A stretch of DNA of 64,000 nucleotides from Psychrobacillus insolitus (GTDB lineage Bacteria > Bacillota > Bacilli > Bacillales_A > Planococcaceae): positions 1 through 64,000 of the forward strand of contig NZ_QKZI01000002.1 of NCBI RefSeq assembly GCF_003254155.1. Direction: 5' to 3'. Below, one piece after another: positions 9,371 through 17,280 of the stretch. The notes below the pieces were generated by a model. The model was not told the origin of the DNA. It searched no databases and was given only the letters and a program-made list of their open reading frames with translations. The first letter of the stretch is position 1, and each line of letters opens with the position of its first letter. The position numbers and the translations under genes are program-made.

Positions 9371-9536
9371 TGTTTACAAAAACGTACGCACGTTTACAAG
9401 TTTGTATTCATGTGTACAAACTTGTAAACAAAAAGAATACAAAAGAGTATGCTTGTACACACCTACGTACACATGTTGTTTTATATGGATGTGTACGTAT
9501 TTGTTTACAAGTATACGGCGGTAGATGAAATGTTTA
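9371..9536. repeat. Palindrome-rich array, candidate parC centromere/operator
   Basis: This 165-bp stretch before parM is packed with variants of GTTTACAAG and TGTACA. Two exact inverted repeats are present: GTTTACAAGTTTGTA at 9392-9406 with its complement at 9415-9429 (8-nt spacer), and TACGTACACAT at 9464-9474 with its complement at 9489-9499. Further half-sites lie at 9372, 9454, 9502 and 9531. ParM-ParR loci typically carry ParR-binding repeats just upstream of parM that act as both centromere and autoregulatory operator. Assignment to ParR is inference from position. Confidence 0.6.
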
Positions 9537-9561
9537 CTTTATGAAAACAACTTTTGGTGGA

Positions 9562-9590
9562 TTGACTTAGACATTAACATAAGGTAATAT
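9562..9590 (+). promoter_or_regulatory. Sigma-A promoter of parMR
   Basis: TTGACT (9562-9567), a 17-bp spacer and TAATAT (9585-9590), 47 bp before the parM start and 26 bp after the last half-site of the palindrome array. Confidence 0.65.
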
Positions 9591-9636
9591 TTAGTAGTTA
9601 TTGATGTAGAAACATATAATTGAAAGGGATGATTTG

Positions 9637-10857
9637 ATGAACACTTCTAGAATTTGTGCAGTAGATGTAGGAAACGATTCAGTAAAGGCTTTATTTGGAA
9701 AGTTAGATTTTGAGCTATATATTCCGAATGTGATTGCAAGCTCAACAGAAGATAGACCAGTTATAGGGATAGAGGACTTAAATGAAAAGGATCCGGTAGA
9801 GGGAATCCATATTAAAATCCACTCACCTGCTCTAAAAGAGAACAATGCAGTTTATCGTGTTGGTAATTTAGCTACAAAAAGTGACAATGCAAGTGAACTA
9901 GATCCAGGTAGTAACAAATCAGAGGAAGACCAGACATTGGTTATGCTTTTTGCGTCATTAGCGTTAGATGCAGCAAGAGAAGAAAACTCTGGGATTTTTA
10001 AAAAGAATAATAATGTAATTGATGCAACTTACACTCTAGGTACGGGATTGCCCCTTCGTGAAGTGAAAGAAGGGAAAGATGTTGGCTACCGTTCGCAATT
10101 ACTAAGTTCAGTTCATCAAGTTGAATTTTTAGTAACTCCAAAATACCAGGGGATAAAGGTAAATATTAAATTTGACGAAGTGAAGATTTATCCAGAAGGA
10201 TTTGCAGCTTATATAAACTTAGTAATGGATAATAATTTAAACGTTATTAATAGAGATTTAATAGACAAAAGTATATTGATTCAAGATATTGGCGGACTAT
10301 CAACGGATATCGCAGTCATTAAAAATCGTAATGTTGACGACGATAAAGCGCAAGGGTTTAATCTAGGTGTATCTGAAGCCTTAGAGTCTATTAGAGAAGA
10401 AATTAGATTGAAACATGGTGTGGAATTAGATAGTCGTAGAGATGTTGTTGATATTATTACAAGAAAAAATGACCGCAATCATATTATGGTAAAAGGAAGT
10501 CGCACAAGCGTCCATGATATCACGGATAGAATTCTACTGGACTTAGCGAAGAAGGAATATCGCCATTTACGTAACGTTTGGCAAAAAAATTCCCAAACAG
10601 AAATTTGCTATTTTGTAGGCGGTGGAGCAATCGTACTAAAAGAATATATCAAAACGATAAATAATAACTTAAATGGCTACAACATTGAATTCTTTGAAGA
10701 CGAAAAAGAAAGTATTTGGATGATGGCAAATGCTTATCGTAAATTAATTTCTGATTTTGTTAGGAAGAATAGTAAAGAAATAAAAAGTAATGAACCAATA
10801 AAAAGTAATCAACCAATAAAAAATAATGAACACATGAAACAAAAAGTAGAAAAATAA
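9637..10857 (+). CDS. parM: ParM/StbA-type actin-like ATPase
   Basis: A 406-residue actin-fold protein. Phosphate-1 loop: DVGNDSVKALFG (from residue 8). Phosphate-2: QDIGGLSTDIAVI (about 215). Adenosine loop: FVGGGA (about 326). These proteins polymerise with ATP and push plasmid copies apart when seeded by ParR bound to a centromere. The last about 30 residues are a Lys/Asn-rich tail with a repeated unit (IKSNEP, IKSNQP, IKNNEH). Start ATG 9637 follows GAAAGGGATG; an in-frame TTG lies just before it. The adaptor gene follows 9 bp downstream. No replication gene is in sight, so the pair sits in the chromosome or in a remnant of an integrated element. Confidence 0.88.
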   Translation: MNTSRICAVDVGNDSVKALFGKLDFELYIPNVIASSTEDRPVIGIEDLNEKDPVEGIHIKIHSPALKENNAVYRVGNLATKSDNASELDPGSNKSEEDQTLVMLFASLALDAAREENSGIFKKNNNVIDATYTLGTGLPLREVKEGKDVGYRSQLLSSVHQVEFLVTPKYQGIKVNIKFDEVKIYPEGFAAYINLVMDNNLNVINRDLIDKSILIQDIGGLSTDIAVIKNRNVDDDKAQGFNLGVSEALESIREEIRLKHGVELDSRRDVVDIITRKNDRNHIMVKGSRTSVHDITDRILLDLAKKEYRHLRNVWQKNSQTEICYFVGGGAIVLKEYIKTINNNLNGYNIEFFEDEKESIWMMANAYRKLISDFVRKNSKEIKSNEPIKSNQPIKNNEHMKQKVEK

Positions 10858-10866
10858 GGTGATTCC

Positions 10867-11487
10867 ATGGAAAAGGTGGGGATGACTGGAATTCAGAGAG
10901 GACAAGCAATTACATTTCGTCTTCCTGCTGATACTCCAGATCACATCGTAAGGCAAATGCAAAAGTTAAAGGAAACGGAGAAAAGAAACTTTTCTAGTAA
11001 AATAGCAGAGTTTGTTTTGGACGGGGTGAGCAACTCACTATCCAAGGATAAAGAAACAGTAACGATTCCAATGCCGAAGAAATTAAGTAAGGAACAGCGT
11101 AATTGGCTCAAACACGCACATTCAGAAGCGATGCTTGGGAATATTGTTTATCATTTATTGACGGATCCTGTTCGAGCAATGTCTATTCTAGCCTCTCTTA
11201 ACAGCAATGCTTTAGATATTGACCAGGCTCTGTATTTACAGGCTGAGCCTACTGGAAATATAGAACAAGCTTTGAAAAATGAAAGTACGCAGACTAATAT
11301 TTCGAGTGAATTTGAAGAAGATCAAGGGGAATATCTTCCTGATGAATTGGAAGATGATTTGATGAACTTTGATTGGGACAAGGCCAAACAAGAACATGGC
11401 TCTTTTGAAGGGAACTCGGAGGAAAGTGTCGAGATAGAAAGCTTAGATGATTTACTTGGTGGCTTCCTATCGAAAATGAATAAATAA
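10867..11487 (+). CDS. ParR-like DNA-binding adaptor
   Basis: A 206-residue protein with an N-terminal basic segment that fits a ribbon-helix-helix fold: strand QAITFRLPA at about 14-22 followed by two helices (to about residue 55). The C-terminal third is strongly acidic and ends in a short hydrophobic/basic motif (LDDLLGGFLSKMNK). This is the layout of ParR proteins, whose N-terminus binds centromere repeats and whose C-terminus caps the ParM filament. It starts at ATG 10867 behind AAGGTGA, 9 bp after parM. The assignment rests on position and architecture, since ParR sequences diverge widely. Confidence 0.75.
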   Translation: MEKVGMTGIQRGQAITFRLPADTPDHIVRQMQKLKETEKRNFSSKIAEFVLDGVSNSLSKDKETVTIPMPKKLSKEQRNWLKHAHSEAMLGNIVYHLLTDPVRAMSILASLNSNALDIDQALYLQAEPTGNIEQALKNESTQTNISSEFEEDQGEYLPDELEDDLMNFDWDKAKQEHGSFEGNSEESVEIESLDDLLGGFLSKMNK

Positions 11488-11507
11488 CTAGGAACAAAAT
11501 TATTTAG

Positions 11508-11549
11508 TGACCCTGTATGAGAAACGTGAATGTTTCTCATACAGGGTCA
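11508..11549. repeat. Dispersed palindrome copy A (18-bp perfect arms)
   Basis: TGACCCTGTATGAGAAAC (11508-11525) and its exact complement (11532-11549) flank the 6-nt loop GTGAAT. It lies 20 bp after the parR stop and could act as a terminator, though no T run follows. It is one of about fifteen related copies in the window. Confidence 0.85.
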
Positions 11550-11591
11550 TATAAATATATATATGCATTATTTATTTGAAAGGACGATTCA

Positions 11592-11828
11592 ATGAAAATA
11601 AGTATCAGATATCAAAGACTTATTTTTGCTTTTTTCATGGCACTAGCCATGTCTTTTTTTGTTTCATTTGTACTAGTTTCTATTAATTTTGGTTATAACG
11701 GTAGTTTCTTTAATAATTGGTTTAAAATTTGGTCTCAGGCTTTTGTCTGTGCATTCTTGGGGGCCTATTTCTTCCCGGTTCAAATAAACAAAATTATGAA
11801 TAAGATTAAGTTTACAGAGAACAATTAA
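11592..11828 (+). CDS. DUF2798-like small membrane protein
   Basis: A 78-residue protein with two predicted membrane helices (about 8-30 and 45-65) separated by a short polar loop with FFNNWFKIWSQAF. This matches the DUF2798 layout of a helix, an RWxxxW-like segment and a second helix ending in a basic tail. Role unknown. Start ATG 11592 follows AAAGGACG. Confidence 0.6.
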   Translation: MKISIRYQRLIFAFFMALAMSFFVSFVLVSINFGYNGSFFNNWFKIWSQAFVCAFLGAYFFPVQINKIMNKIKFTENN

Positions 11829-12021
11829 TAATGAAGTTTTAGACAAACTATTGGATGATTATGCACTAACCTTCAACTATTTCTCCCTATAAAACTGGTA
11901 GACGGGTTGTTTTTAAAAGACATTCTAATATTAGTAGACCTATACGGAATTGAAAACTTCTTACTTCTACAACAATCTCTTCATTTTTGAATGGTACACA
12001 ATTGTATTCTTTTCTACATGT

Positions 12022-12078
12022 AAATACGAGAGATCTAAGGGAAACTACTGTGTGGTTTCCCTTAGATCTCTCGTATTT
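12022..12078. repeat. Perfect inverted repeat, 24-bp arms
   Basis: Arms at 12022-12045 and 12055-12078 are exact complements (core AGATCTAAGGGAAAC) around a 9-nt loop. The right side ends in ATTTATT, a weak T tract. It may be a strong terminator between the DUF2798 gene and the ABC operon, or a small mobile palindrome. The rest of 11829-12360 holds no gene that I can support. Confidence 0.8.
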
Positions 12079-12169
12079 ATTGAAGTAAAAAAATTTGACA
12101 TGCTTTTCGAAATTGAATAACTAAACTAACTAATTAGTACATGCATACTAATGTTAAAAAATCTTTCAG

Positions 12170-12219
12170 CGACCCCTGTGCTAGAAATATTCACGTTCAT
12201 TATCAACGCTGGCTCATAA
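12170..12219. repeat. Dispersed palindrome copy B (decayed)
   Basis: The left arm GACCCCTGTGCTAGAAAT with TTCACG is clear; the right arm (ACGCTGGCTCA) is degenerate. It belongs to the family described at 11508. Confidence 0.6.
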
Positions 12220-12360
12220 TAGAGGGAAATCACACGGTAATGATGATGTAGTAAATGTCTGATCAAAACACATCTAAAGTAATTCAAACTGGTTTTGTTC
12301 TTAATAGAAGATTGCGCATTACCTAAAATAACTATTGACATTCAAACAATAATGAAGGAA

Positions 12361-12378
12361 TATTGTAAATATACAATA
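12361..12378. promoter_or_regulatory. Palindromic operator candidate before ABC operon
   Basis: TATTGTA-AATA-TACAATA is a perfect 7-bp dyad 46 bp before the ATPase start. TTGACA at about 12334 could be the -35 box of the promoter, which would put the dyad over the -10 region or transcript start. This is a classic repressor position; the regulator is unknown. Confidence 0.45.
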
Positions 12379-12423
12379 AAGCATATAAGTTTAATGGGTA
12401 TTTAATGAAAGGTGGATATACTA

Positions 12424-13266
12424 ATGTATTTAACCATTGAGGGAATAGAGAAAAGCTTTTCTCACCAAGAAAAAGGTCAAATAAAAGTACTAGACAATAT
12501 TAATTTAGAAGTCGAAAAAGGTCAGTTTGTTTCCATTGTGGGTCCATCCGGTTGTGGAAAATCGACATTACTATATCTTATTGCGGGTCTTGAACATGCG
12601 GATAAAGGCGAAATTCATATAGAAGGTAAAAAAGTGACGAGTGCTGGTCCTGATCGGGTCGTGGTCTTTCAAGATGATGGCTTGTTCCCATGGTTGACTG
12701 TAATGGACAACGTAACGTATGGCTTACTGTTGAAAAAGATACCTAAAAAAGAAGCTGAATTGAAGGCAAGAGAAATGTTGAAAATGATGCATTTAGGAAA
12801 CTATATCGATTCTTATCCGCATCAACTATCTGGAGGAATGAAGCAGCGTGTGGCCATTGCGCGTGCACTTGTGATGGAGCCAGAGGTTTTATTAATGGAT
12901 GAGCCATTTGCAGCACTAGATGAACAAACGCGGATGGTTTTACATAAAGAACTAATTGAGATTTGGAAGAAAACGAAGGTGACGATTTTCTTCATCACAC
13001 ATAACATTCGAGAAGCAGTGCTATTATCTGAAAAGATTATTGTATTTGCAACGCGTCCTGGAAAAATAAAAGCAACTTTTACTTCTACAAGGATGAAAGA
13101 TGGCTTTACGCCGAATGATTCAACGCTGTTCTTAGAGAAACAAATTTTGGAAGTGCTACAAGAAGAAATAGAGAAAGTGTTAAAGGAGGAAATGGGTGAT
13201 GACTACAATTTTAAGACGGATAATCTTCATCGCGATTCTAGCGACAATCTGGGAAGTCACATCTAG
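12424..13266 (+). CDS. ABC transporter ATPase, NitT/TauT (SsuB-like) family
   Basis: A 280-residue nucleotide-binding protein. Walker A is GPSGCGKST (about 40-48), Q loop VFQDDGLFPW, signature LSGGMKQRVAIARAL, Walker B LLMDEPFAALDE, and H loop FFITHNIREA. The FPWLTVMDNVTYGL segment is typical of the nitrate/sulfonate/taurine subfamily. I chose ATG 12424 because AAAGGTGG lies 9 bp upstream; a GTG at 12412 would overlap that site. The C-terminal end is longer than usual and overlaps the permease gene by 68 bp in another frame. First gene of a three-gene importer operon. Confidence 0.9.
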   Translation: MYLTIEGIEKSFSHQEKGQIKVLDNINLEVEKGQFVSIVGPSGCGKSTLLYLIAGLEHADKGEIHIEGKKVTSAGPDRVVVFQDDGLFPWLTVMDNVTYGLLLKKIPKKEAELKAREMLKMMHLGNYIDSYPHQLSGGMKQRVAIARALVMEPEVLLMDEPFAALDEQTRMVLHKELIEIWKKTKVTIFFITHNIREAVLLSEKIIVFATRPGKIKATFTSTRMKDGFTPNDSTLFLEKQILEVLQEEIEKVLKEEMGDDYNFKTDNLHRDSSDNLGSHI

Positions 13267-13951
13267 ATTATCAAGTTTACCAGATTTTATGTTTCCAAGT
13301 TTCTTAGAAGTTATGAAGACGCTTATTTCAGGAATTATAAGCGGGCAAATATTAACAGCTATTGGCGCAAGTTTAAGTCGCTTACTCATTGGATTTACAA
13401 TTGCATCAGTATTGGGTCTGTTCTTAGGTTATTTAATTTGGAGATACAAATTAGTTGAAGATACACTTGGCTTCCTTATTACAGCGTTGCAGTCGATCCC
13501 AAGTATCGTTTGGTTTCCACTGGCAATTATCTGGTTTGGAATGAATAATATGGCGATTCTTTTCATTGTGACAATTGGGGCTACATGGACGATAACAGTT
13601 AGTGCGACAAGTGGTTTTAAAAATGTACCTCGACTTTATCAGAATGTTGCTAAGACATTAGGATCGAGTGGTACTCACTTTCTACGTACGGTAATTTTTC
13701 CATCTTCTGTTCCACAACTTATTTCGGGCTTACGAATTGCATGGGCATTCGCTTGGCGTGCATTAATGGCAGGTGAGTTGCTCGGCGCAGGTGGTGGGCT
13801 TGGACAGCTACTGGAAGCAGGTAGATCGCTTGGACAAATGGATTTAGTTATCTCCGTCATGATTATTATCGGTATCATCGGTACGGTTATGGACAATTTT
13901 GTTTTCTTACGCTTAGAATCTAAAGTGCAGAAGAAATGGGGACTTAGTTAA
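13199..13951 (+). CDS. ABC transporter permease, NitT/TauT family
   Basis: A 250-residue inner-membrane protein with about six helices. The EAA loop that docks the ATPase is visible as KTLGSSGTHFLRTVIFPSSV followed by PQLISGLRIAWAFAWRALMAGE. AAGGAGGA at 13183-13190 serves ATG 13199; a GTG three bases earlier is possible. The gene overlaps the ATPase gene, indicating translational coupling. Confidence 0.88.
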   Translation: MTTILRRIIFIAILATIWEVTSRLSSLPDFMFPSFLEVMKTLISGIISGQILTAIGASLSRLLIGFTIASVLGLFLGYLIWRYKLVEDTLGFLITALQSIPSIVWFPLAIIWFGMNNMAILFIVTIGATWTITVSATSGFKNVPRLYQNVAKTLGSSGTHFLRTVIFPSSVPQLISGLRIAWAFAWRALMAGELLGAGGGLGQLLEAGRSLGQMDLVISVMIIIGIIGTVMDNFVFLRLESKVQKKWGLS

Positions 13952-13990
13952 ATTAGTTCCAAAATTAAATAGAAATAAGGGGAGAATAGA

Positions 13991-14995
13991 ATGAAACGTA
14001 ATTCACTGGTACTGGCAATTATAAGTTTATTGGTATTGAGTATTGTAGCGGCATGTGGAAATGATGACAGTGCAGCTGAAGGAAAAGAAGTGAGTATCGG
14101 GTATTTTCCGAACTTAACGCATATGGCGACGATTGTAGCATTGGAAAAAAATTACTTCGCTGAAGAGTTTGGCGAAGACATAGAAGTTACGACGAAAACA
14201 TTTAGTAACGGTGGTTTATTCATGGAAGCTATGTCTACAAAAGCTATTGATGTAGGTACAGTTGGACCGGGTCCGGTATTAAACTTTTACGTGAAAAACC
14301 CTAAGTACCACATCATTTCTGGTGCTGTAAACGGGGGAGCGGTACTTGTATCGAGCGAACATAGCAATATTAACGAGTTAGCGGATTTGGATGGGAAGAA
14401 AGTGGCAATTCCAGTCATCGGAAGTACGCAAGACGTTATGTTACGTAAAGCATTGAAAGATGTTAACTTAGCTGCTACAACAAATGGCGGAACAGTTGAG
14501 TTCTTTGCAGCTGCACCAGCGGACACAGCAACACTTTTCGTGCAAGAGTCGATCGATGCTGCGGCAACACAAGAACCATGGGGTTATATTTTAGAAACGC
14601 AAGCGAAAGGGAAGTTGCTACTTGACTGGGAATCATTCGCTTGGGGGAAAGAATCAACAAATACAGTGGTTACAGCAAGTGATCGTTTTATGGAAAATGA
14701 AGACTTTGTGAATGCCTATTTACGTGCTCATGTAAAATCGGTTGAGTTTATCAAAAGTAATCCTGAAGAGAGCCAAGCGCTTGTAATCAAACATATTAAA
14801 GACCTTACTGGAAAAGAAATTGACAAAGAAGAAATTGAAGTTGCTTTTAGCAGAATGGAAGTTACAACTTCTGTAAATGGAGAAGTTCTTCAAGAAATGA
14901 TTGATATTAGCGTGGAAGCAGACTATGCGAAAAGCAATGACATTGAAGGACTTCTTCAATTGGATCAGTTGAAAGCTATTGAAACAGAGAAGTAA
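13991..14995 (+). CDS. Substrate-binding lipoprotein of NitT/TauT ABC importer
   Basis: A 334-residue SsuA/TauA-like lipoprotein. The signal peptide ends in the lipobox IVAAC with lipidated Cys22. The mature domain begins VSIGYFPNLTHMATIVALEKNYF, followed by the family's SNGGLFMEAM and DVGTVGPGPVL loops. These proteins capture sulfonates, nitrate, or pyrimidine/thiamine precursors. The thiamine operon 1.6 kb away hints at a precursor such as HMP, but no TPP riboswitch precedes this operon, so aliphatic sulfonate import is as likely. Start ATG 13991 follows AAGGGGAG. Confidence 0.88.
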   Translation: MKRNSLVLAIISLLVLSIVAACGNDDSAAEGKEVSIGYFPNLTHMATIVALEKNYFAEEFGEDIEVTTKTFSNGGLFMEAMSTKAIDVGTVGPGPVLNFYVKNPKYHIISGAVNGGAVLVSSEHSNINELADLDGKKVAIPVIGSTQDVMLRKALKDVNLAATTNGGTVEFFAAAPADTATLFVQESIDAAATQEPWGYILETQAKGKLLLDWESFAWGKESTNTVVTASDRFMENEDFVNAYLRAHVKSVEFIKSNPEESQALVIKHIKDLTGKEIDKEEIEVAFSRMEVTTSVNGEVLQEMIDISVEADYAKSNDIEGLLQLDQLKAIETEK

Positions 14996-15010
14996 GTAAT
15001 GGTAAAAAGG

Positions 15011-15048
15011 ACATCAACCTGTGTAATCTAGGTTGATGTTCTTTTTTT
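15011..15048 (+). terminator. Rho-independent terminator of the ABC operon
   Basis: ACATCAACCT (15011-15020) pairs with AGGTTGATGT (15030-15039), followed by TCTTTTTTT. Confidence 0.92.
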
Positions 15049-15051
15049 CAA

Positions 15052-15133
15052 TGACCCTGTGTTAGAAACATTCACGTTTATTCAAACAATCGTGAATGTT
15101 TAAACTTTCGTGTTTGTTTTTAACGCGGGGTCA
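15052..15133. repeat. Dispersed palindrome copy C (long form)
   Basis: Outer arms TGACCCTGTGTTAGAAAC (15052-15069) and GTTTTTAACGCGGGGTCA (15116-15133) enclose a second dyad (AACATTCACG / CGTGAATGTT). This nested long form is about 82 bp and lies between convergent transcription units. Confidence 0.85.
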
Positions 15134-15147
15134 TAAATGCAATCGAT

Positions 15148-15477
15148 CTACACTTCAAAATACAAATGCTTATGAGTGCTACAGCCAGGATTAAATGAAC
15201 TCTTACAGGATGGACATGAAGAGTTGCAAGCCAGATATTCATGGATGGTAAGTTCATTTCCGCAGGACCCGCATAGCACCGCTTTTTGGTGGAATTGATG
15301 CCTAGGCCAAACCTGCGGAGAGTTGCATCCTTCTTCTTCATGACAGGAGAAGCAAGGGTAATAGCTATCGCAACAGTAAAATTTAATGGCAATTCGGTCG
15401 ATTTCTGAGTGGTAATGCAGACAGCGCGTTTCTTTGTCGAGGCCATTTCCTTTTACTTCGTGGTCATGAATAAGCAT
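15148..15477 (-). CDS. CHY zinc-finger protein
   Basis: A 109-residue protein rich in Cys and His: CLHYHSEIDRIAIKFYCC, YYPCFSCHEE, then CGSCGNEL, and CPSCKSSFNPGCSTHKHLYF. This is the CHY-type zinc-finger pattern (Hot13-like), a fold with several structural zincs. The start at 15477 follows GGAGAG; upstream in-frame codons lack such a site. It lies 37 bp after bioY on the same strand and is likely co-transcribed. The molecular role of bacterial CHY proteins is not established. Confidence 0.85.
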   Translation of the reverse strand: MLIHDHEVKGNGLDKETRCLHYHSEIDRIAIKFYCCDSYYPCFSCHEEEGCNSPQVWPRHQFHQKAVLCGSCGNELTIHEYLACNSSCPSCKSSFNPGCSTHKHLYFEV

Positions 15478-15514
15478 TTTATTCTCTCCTTGTTTCATAC
15501 ACCTATGATTCACA

Positions 15515-16102
15515 TCATTTTTTATATTTTTGTATAATCGGTTTTAGTCGATAGCCGAACATTCCTGCAAAAACGGCTAGAATTATATCTTTTGGTAATG
15601 GCACCAACATCCAAGTCCAAGCCATTTGATAAGTAAAACCTGCTGGTGCATCAAACCATAGTTTGTATGCTGCATACATCCAATTTGTCCCTATAGTATA
15701 GTTGATTGCGGTTCCGACCAATGCAGCTAATACAAAACCTTTTCTCGTTGGAAATTTCCGAACGATTTCTCCGACAATGTAGGCAACCAAAATATATGAA
15801 AGTATAAAACCAAAAGTAGGCGAAACGAGTGTATCCATGCCACCTGAAAATTTGGCGAAGACCGGTAATCCAGCTAGTCCGATTAACGCATAAACTAGCA
15901 TAGCGGTAGCCCCAGTGCGACTACCTAATAAAATTCCAGCTAGTATCGCAAAAAAAGTCTGAAGTGTGATTGGTACACCACCGACAACCAGAAAGGAGGA
16001 TATGTTGGCACCGATCGTCATCAATGCGGCAAACATTGCAATTTGAATTAGTTGTAGTGTGCGTGAATGATTTGTTGATCTTGCTGTTGTAGTGGTAGTC
16101 AT
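15515..16102 (-). CDS. bioY: BioY biotin transporter S component
   Basis: A 195-residue integral membrane protein with six hydrophobic segments. The BioY signatures are present: GGVPITLQTFFAILAG, GLAGLPVFAKFSGG, and SPTFGFILSYILVAY. BioY binds biotin and works alone or with an ECF energy-coupling module, not seen here. Start ATG 16102 follows TGGAGGAATATA. A BirA-type operator and promoter lie directly upstream, so expression should fall when biotin is plentiful. Confidence 0.95.
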   Translation of the reverse strand: MTTTTTARSTNHSRTLQLIQIAMFAALMTIGANISSFLVVGGVPITLQTFFAILAGILLGSRTGATAMLVYALIGLAGLPVFAKFSGGMDTLVSPTFGFILSYILVAYIVGEIVRKFPTRKGFVLAALVGTAINYTIGTNWMYAAYKLWFDAPAGFTYQMAWTWMLVPLPKDIILAVFAGMFGYRLKPIIQKYKK

Positions 16103-16132
16103 TATATTCCTCCAAAATTCAATATTATAAAT

Positions 16133-16161
16133 AGTATATTTAAATATTACTTATGAGTCAA
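16133..16161 (-). promoter_or_regulatory. Sigma-A promoter of bioY
   Basis: On the minus strand TTGACT (16156-16161) and TATACT (16133-16138) are separated by exactly 17 bp. The -35 box lies inside the left half of the BirA-type operator. Confidence 0.75.
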
Positions 16162-16185
16162 CACTTTATATAGTTTGGTTAACTC
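16155..16185. promoter_or_regulatory. BirA operator (biotin box)
   Basis: GAGTCAAC (16155-16162), a 15-bp spacer, and GTTAACTC (16178-16185) form a dyad with one mismatch. The known Bacillus BirA site is a GTTAAC dyad with a spacer of this length. Overlap with the promoter fits repression by biotinyl-AMP-bound BirA. Confidence 0.8.
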
Positions 16186-16268
16186 AAAATTTGTTTTTAA
16201 ATTTTTTTTGATTGAAAAATAACCATTTCATGTTAAGATGTTCGTATATAACTAAATAGTAATATCTT

Positions 16269-16389
16269 CCACTAGGGGTACCTTCGATAAGTAAATGAAA
16301 GTTGTTTACTTACCATTAAAGGTTGAGATTAAAGTTAAGCTTTAAGACCCTTAGAACCTGATCTGGTTTATACCAGCGTAGGAAAGTGG
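16269..16389 (+). ncRNA. TPP riboswitch (THI element)
   Basis: The thi-box features appear in order: CCACTAGGGGTACC at the 5' end, GTTGAGATTAAAG (core TGAGA), ACCCTTAGAACCTGATCTGG, and ACCAGCGTAGGAAAGTGG at the 3' end, which closes helix P1 with CCACT. An intrinsic terminator follows at 16427. Thiamine pyrophosphate binding should switch off the tenI-thiOSGF operon by termination. Confidence 0.95.
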
Positions 16390-16426
16390 AGTTGCGGAGC
16401 AGGACTTTTATCTCTTTTTCCAATAC

Positions 16427-16463
16427 AACCACTTTCTTTTGTTGACTAAGAAAGTGGTTTTTT
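16427..16463 (+). terminator. Riboswitch-controlled terminator
   Basis: AACCACTTTCTT (16427-16438) pairs with AAGAAAGTGGTT (16448-16459), followed by TTTT. The CCACTTTC arm can compete with the riboswitch P1 strand GAAAGTGG, giving the anti-terminator. Confidence 0.9.
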
Positions 16464-16643
16464 ATATGCCAAAAATTAGGGGAATAGATGTTATTCGATA
16501 TAAATATTGTTATGAGGAGGCTTTTTTACAGATTGAGGTGTTGGAAAATTCTGTCCCTTTGAACATGATCCAGTTTTTAGTTGTTTTCAAATTTGCATGG
16601 AAAAATACTATTCACTACAAAAAATCAAAAGGAGAGCTTACGT

Positions 16644-17249
16644 ATGAAAAAAAGACTACTCCATATCATTTCAACTGGGAAACAGAAACCAGAGAAATTA
16701 GCGGAAATTGCAGGTCAAATTCATCCATATATTGATGCCATTCATATTCGTGAAAAGGCTAAAACCGCCAAAGAGATTTACGAAATGGTTAATTTATTAA
16801 CAGACCAGAATGTTCCCCTTTCTAAAATAATTATCAATGATCGATTAGATGTTGCTTGTGTATCAAAGGTAGGGGGAGTTCATCTGGCTTATCATTCTTT
16901 GCCTGTTGATATTGTAAAGAAACAGTTTACTAGCTTGAAAGTTGGGTGTTCGGTGCATTCACTTGACGAGGTCCAAACTGCACAAGAATTAGGAGCAGAT
17001 TATGTTATTTTCGGGCATGTTTTTCCAACACAATCAAAGCAGGGGTTAGTTCCGAAGGGTTTAAAGCAATTAGAACTCGTAGCTCATCATGGTTCTATTC
17101 CAGTATTGGCGATAGGTGGTATAAAACCTACAAACGTTAGAGAAGTCATCGAAACAGGGGCACAGGGAATTGCTGTGATGTCAGGGGTCTTAGAAGCAGA
17201 GAATCCATTAGAGACCGTAAAGGAATATTATCGAAAGTTATCTATTTAA
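16644..17249 (+). CDS. tenI: Thiazole tautomerase TenI
   Basis: A 201-residue TIM-barrel protein of the TenI/ThiE group. Motifs include HIREKAKTAKEIYEM, IINDRLDVACVSKVGGVHLAY, VGCSVHSLDE, YVIFGHVFPTQSKQG and a phosphate-binding end VLAIGGIKPTNV. TenI aromatises the ThiG thiazole product. Start ATG 16644 follows AAAGGAGAGC; an upstream in-frame TTG-type start would lack this. First gene of tenI-thiO-thiS-thiG-thiF. tenA, which precedes tenI in Bacillus subtilis, is absent. The 180 bases before the gene hold only the leader. Confidence 0.9.
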   Translation: MKKRLLHIISTGKQKPEKLAEIAGQIHPYIDAIHIREKAKTAKEIYEMVNLLTDQNVPLSKIIINDRLDVACVSKVGGVHLAYHSLPVDIVKKQFTSLKVGCSVHSLDEVQTAQELGADYVIFGHVFPTQSKQGLVPKGLKQLELVAHHGSIPVLAIGGIKPTNVREVIETGAQGIAVMSGVLEAENPLETVKEYYRKLSI

Positions 17250-17280
17250 TGAATAAAATTTTAAGAAAGAAGGGGATTTG

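Noticed and set aside
16439-16735. 98-codon frame after the TPP riboswitch terminator
   Set aside because: It begins in the terminator hairpin, lacks a good ribosome binding site, and overlaps the start of tenI in another frame.
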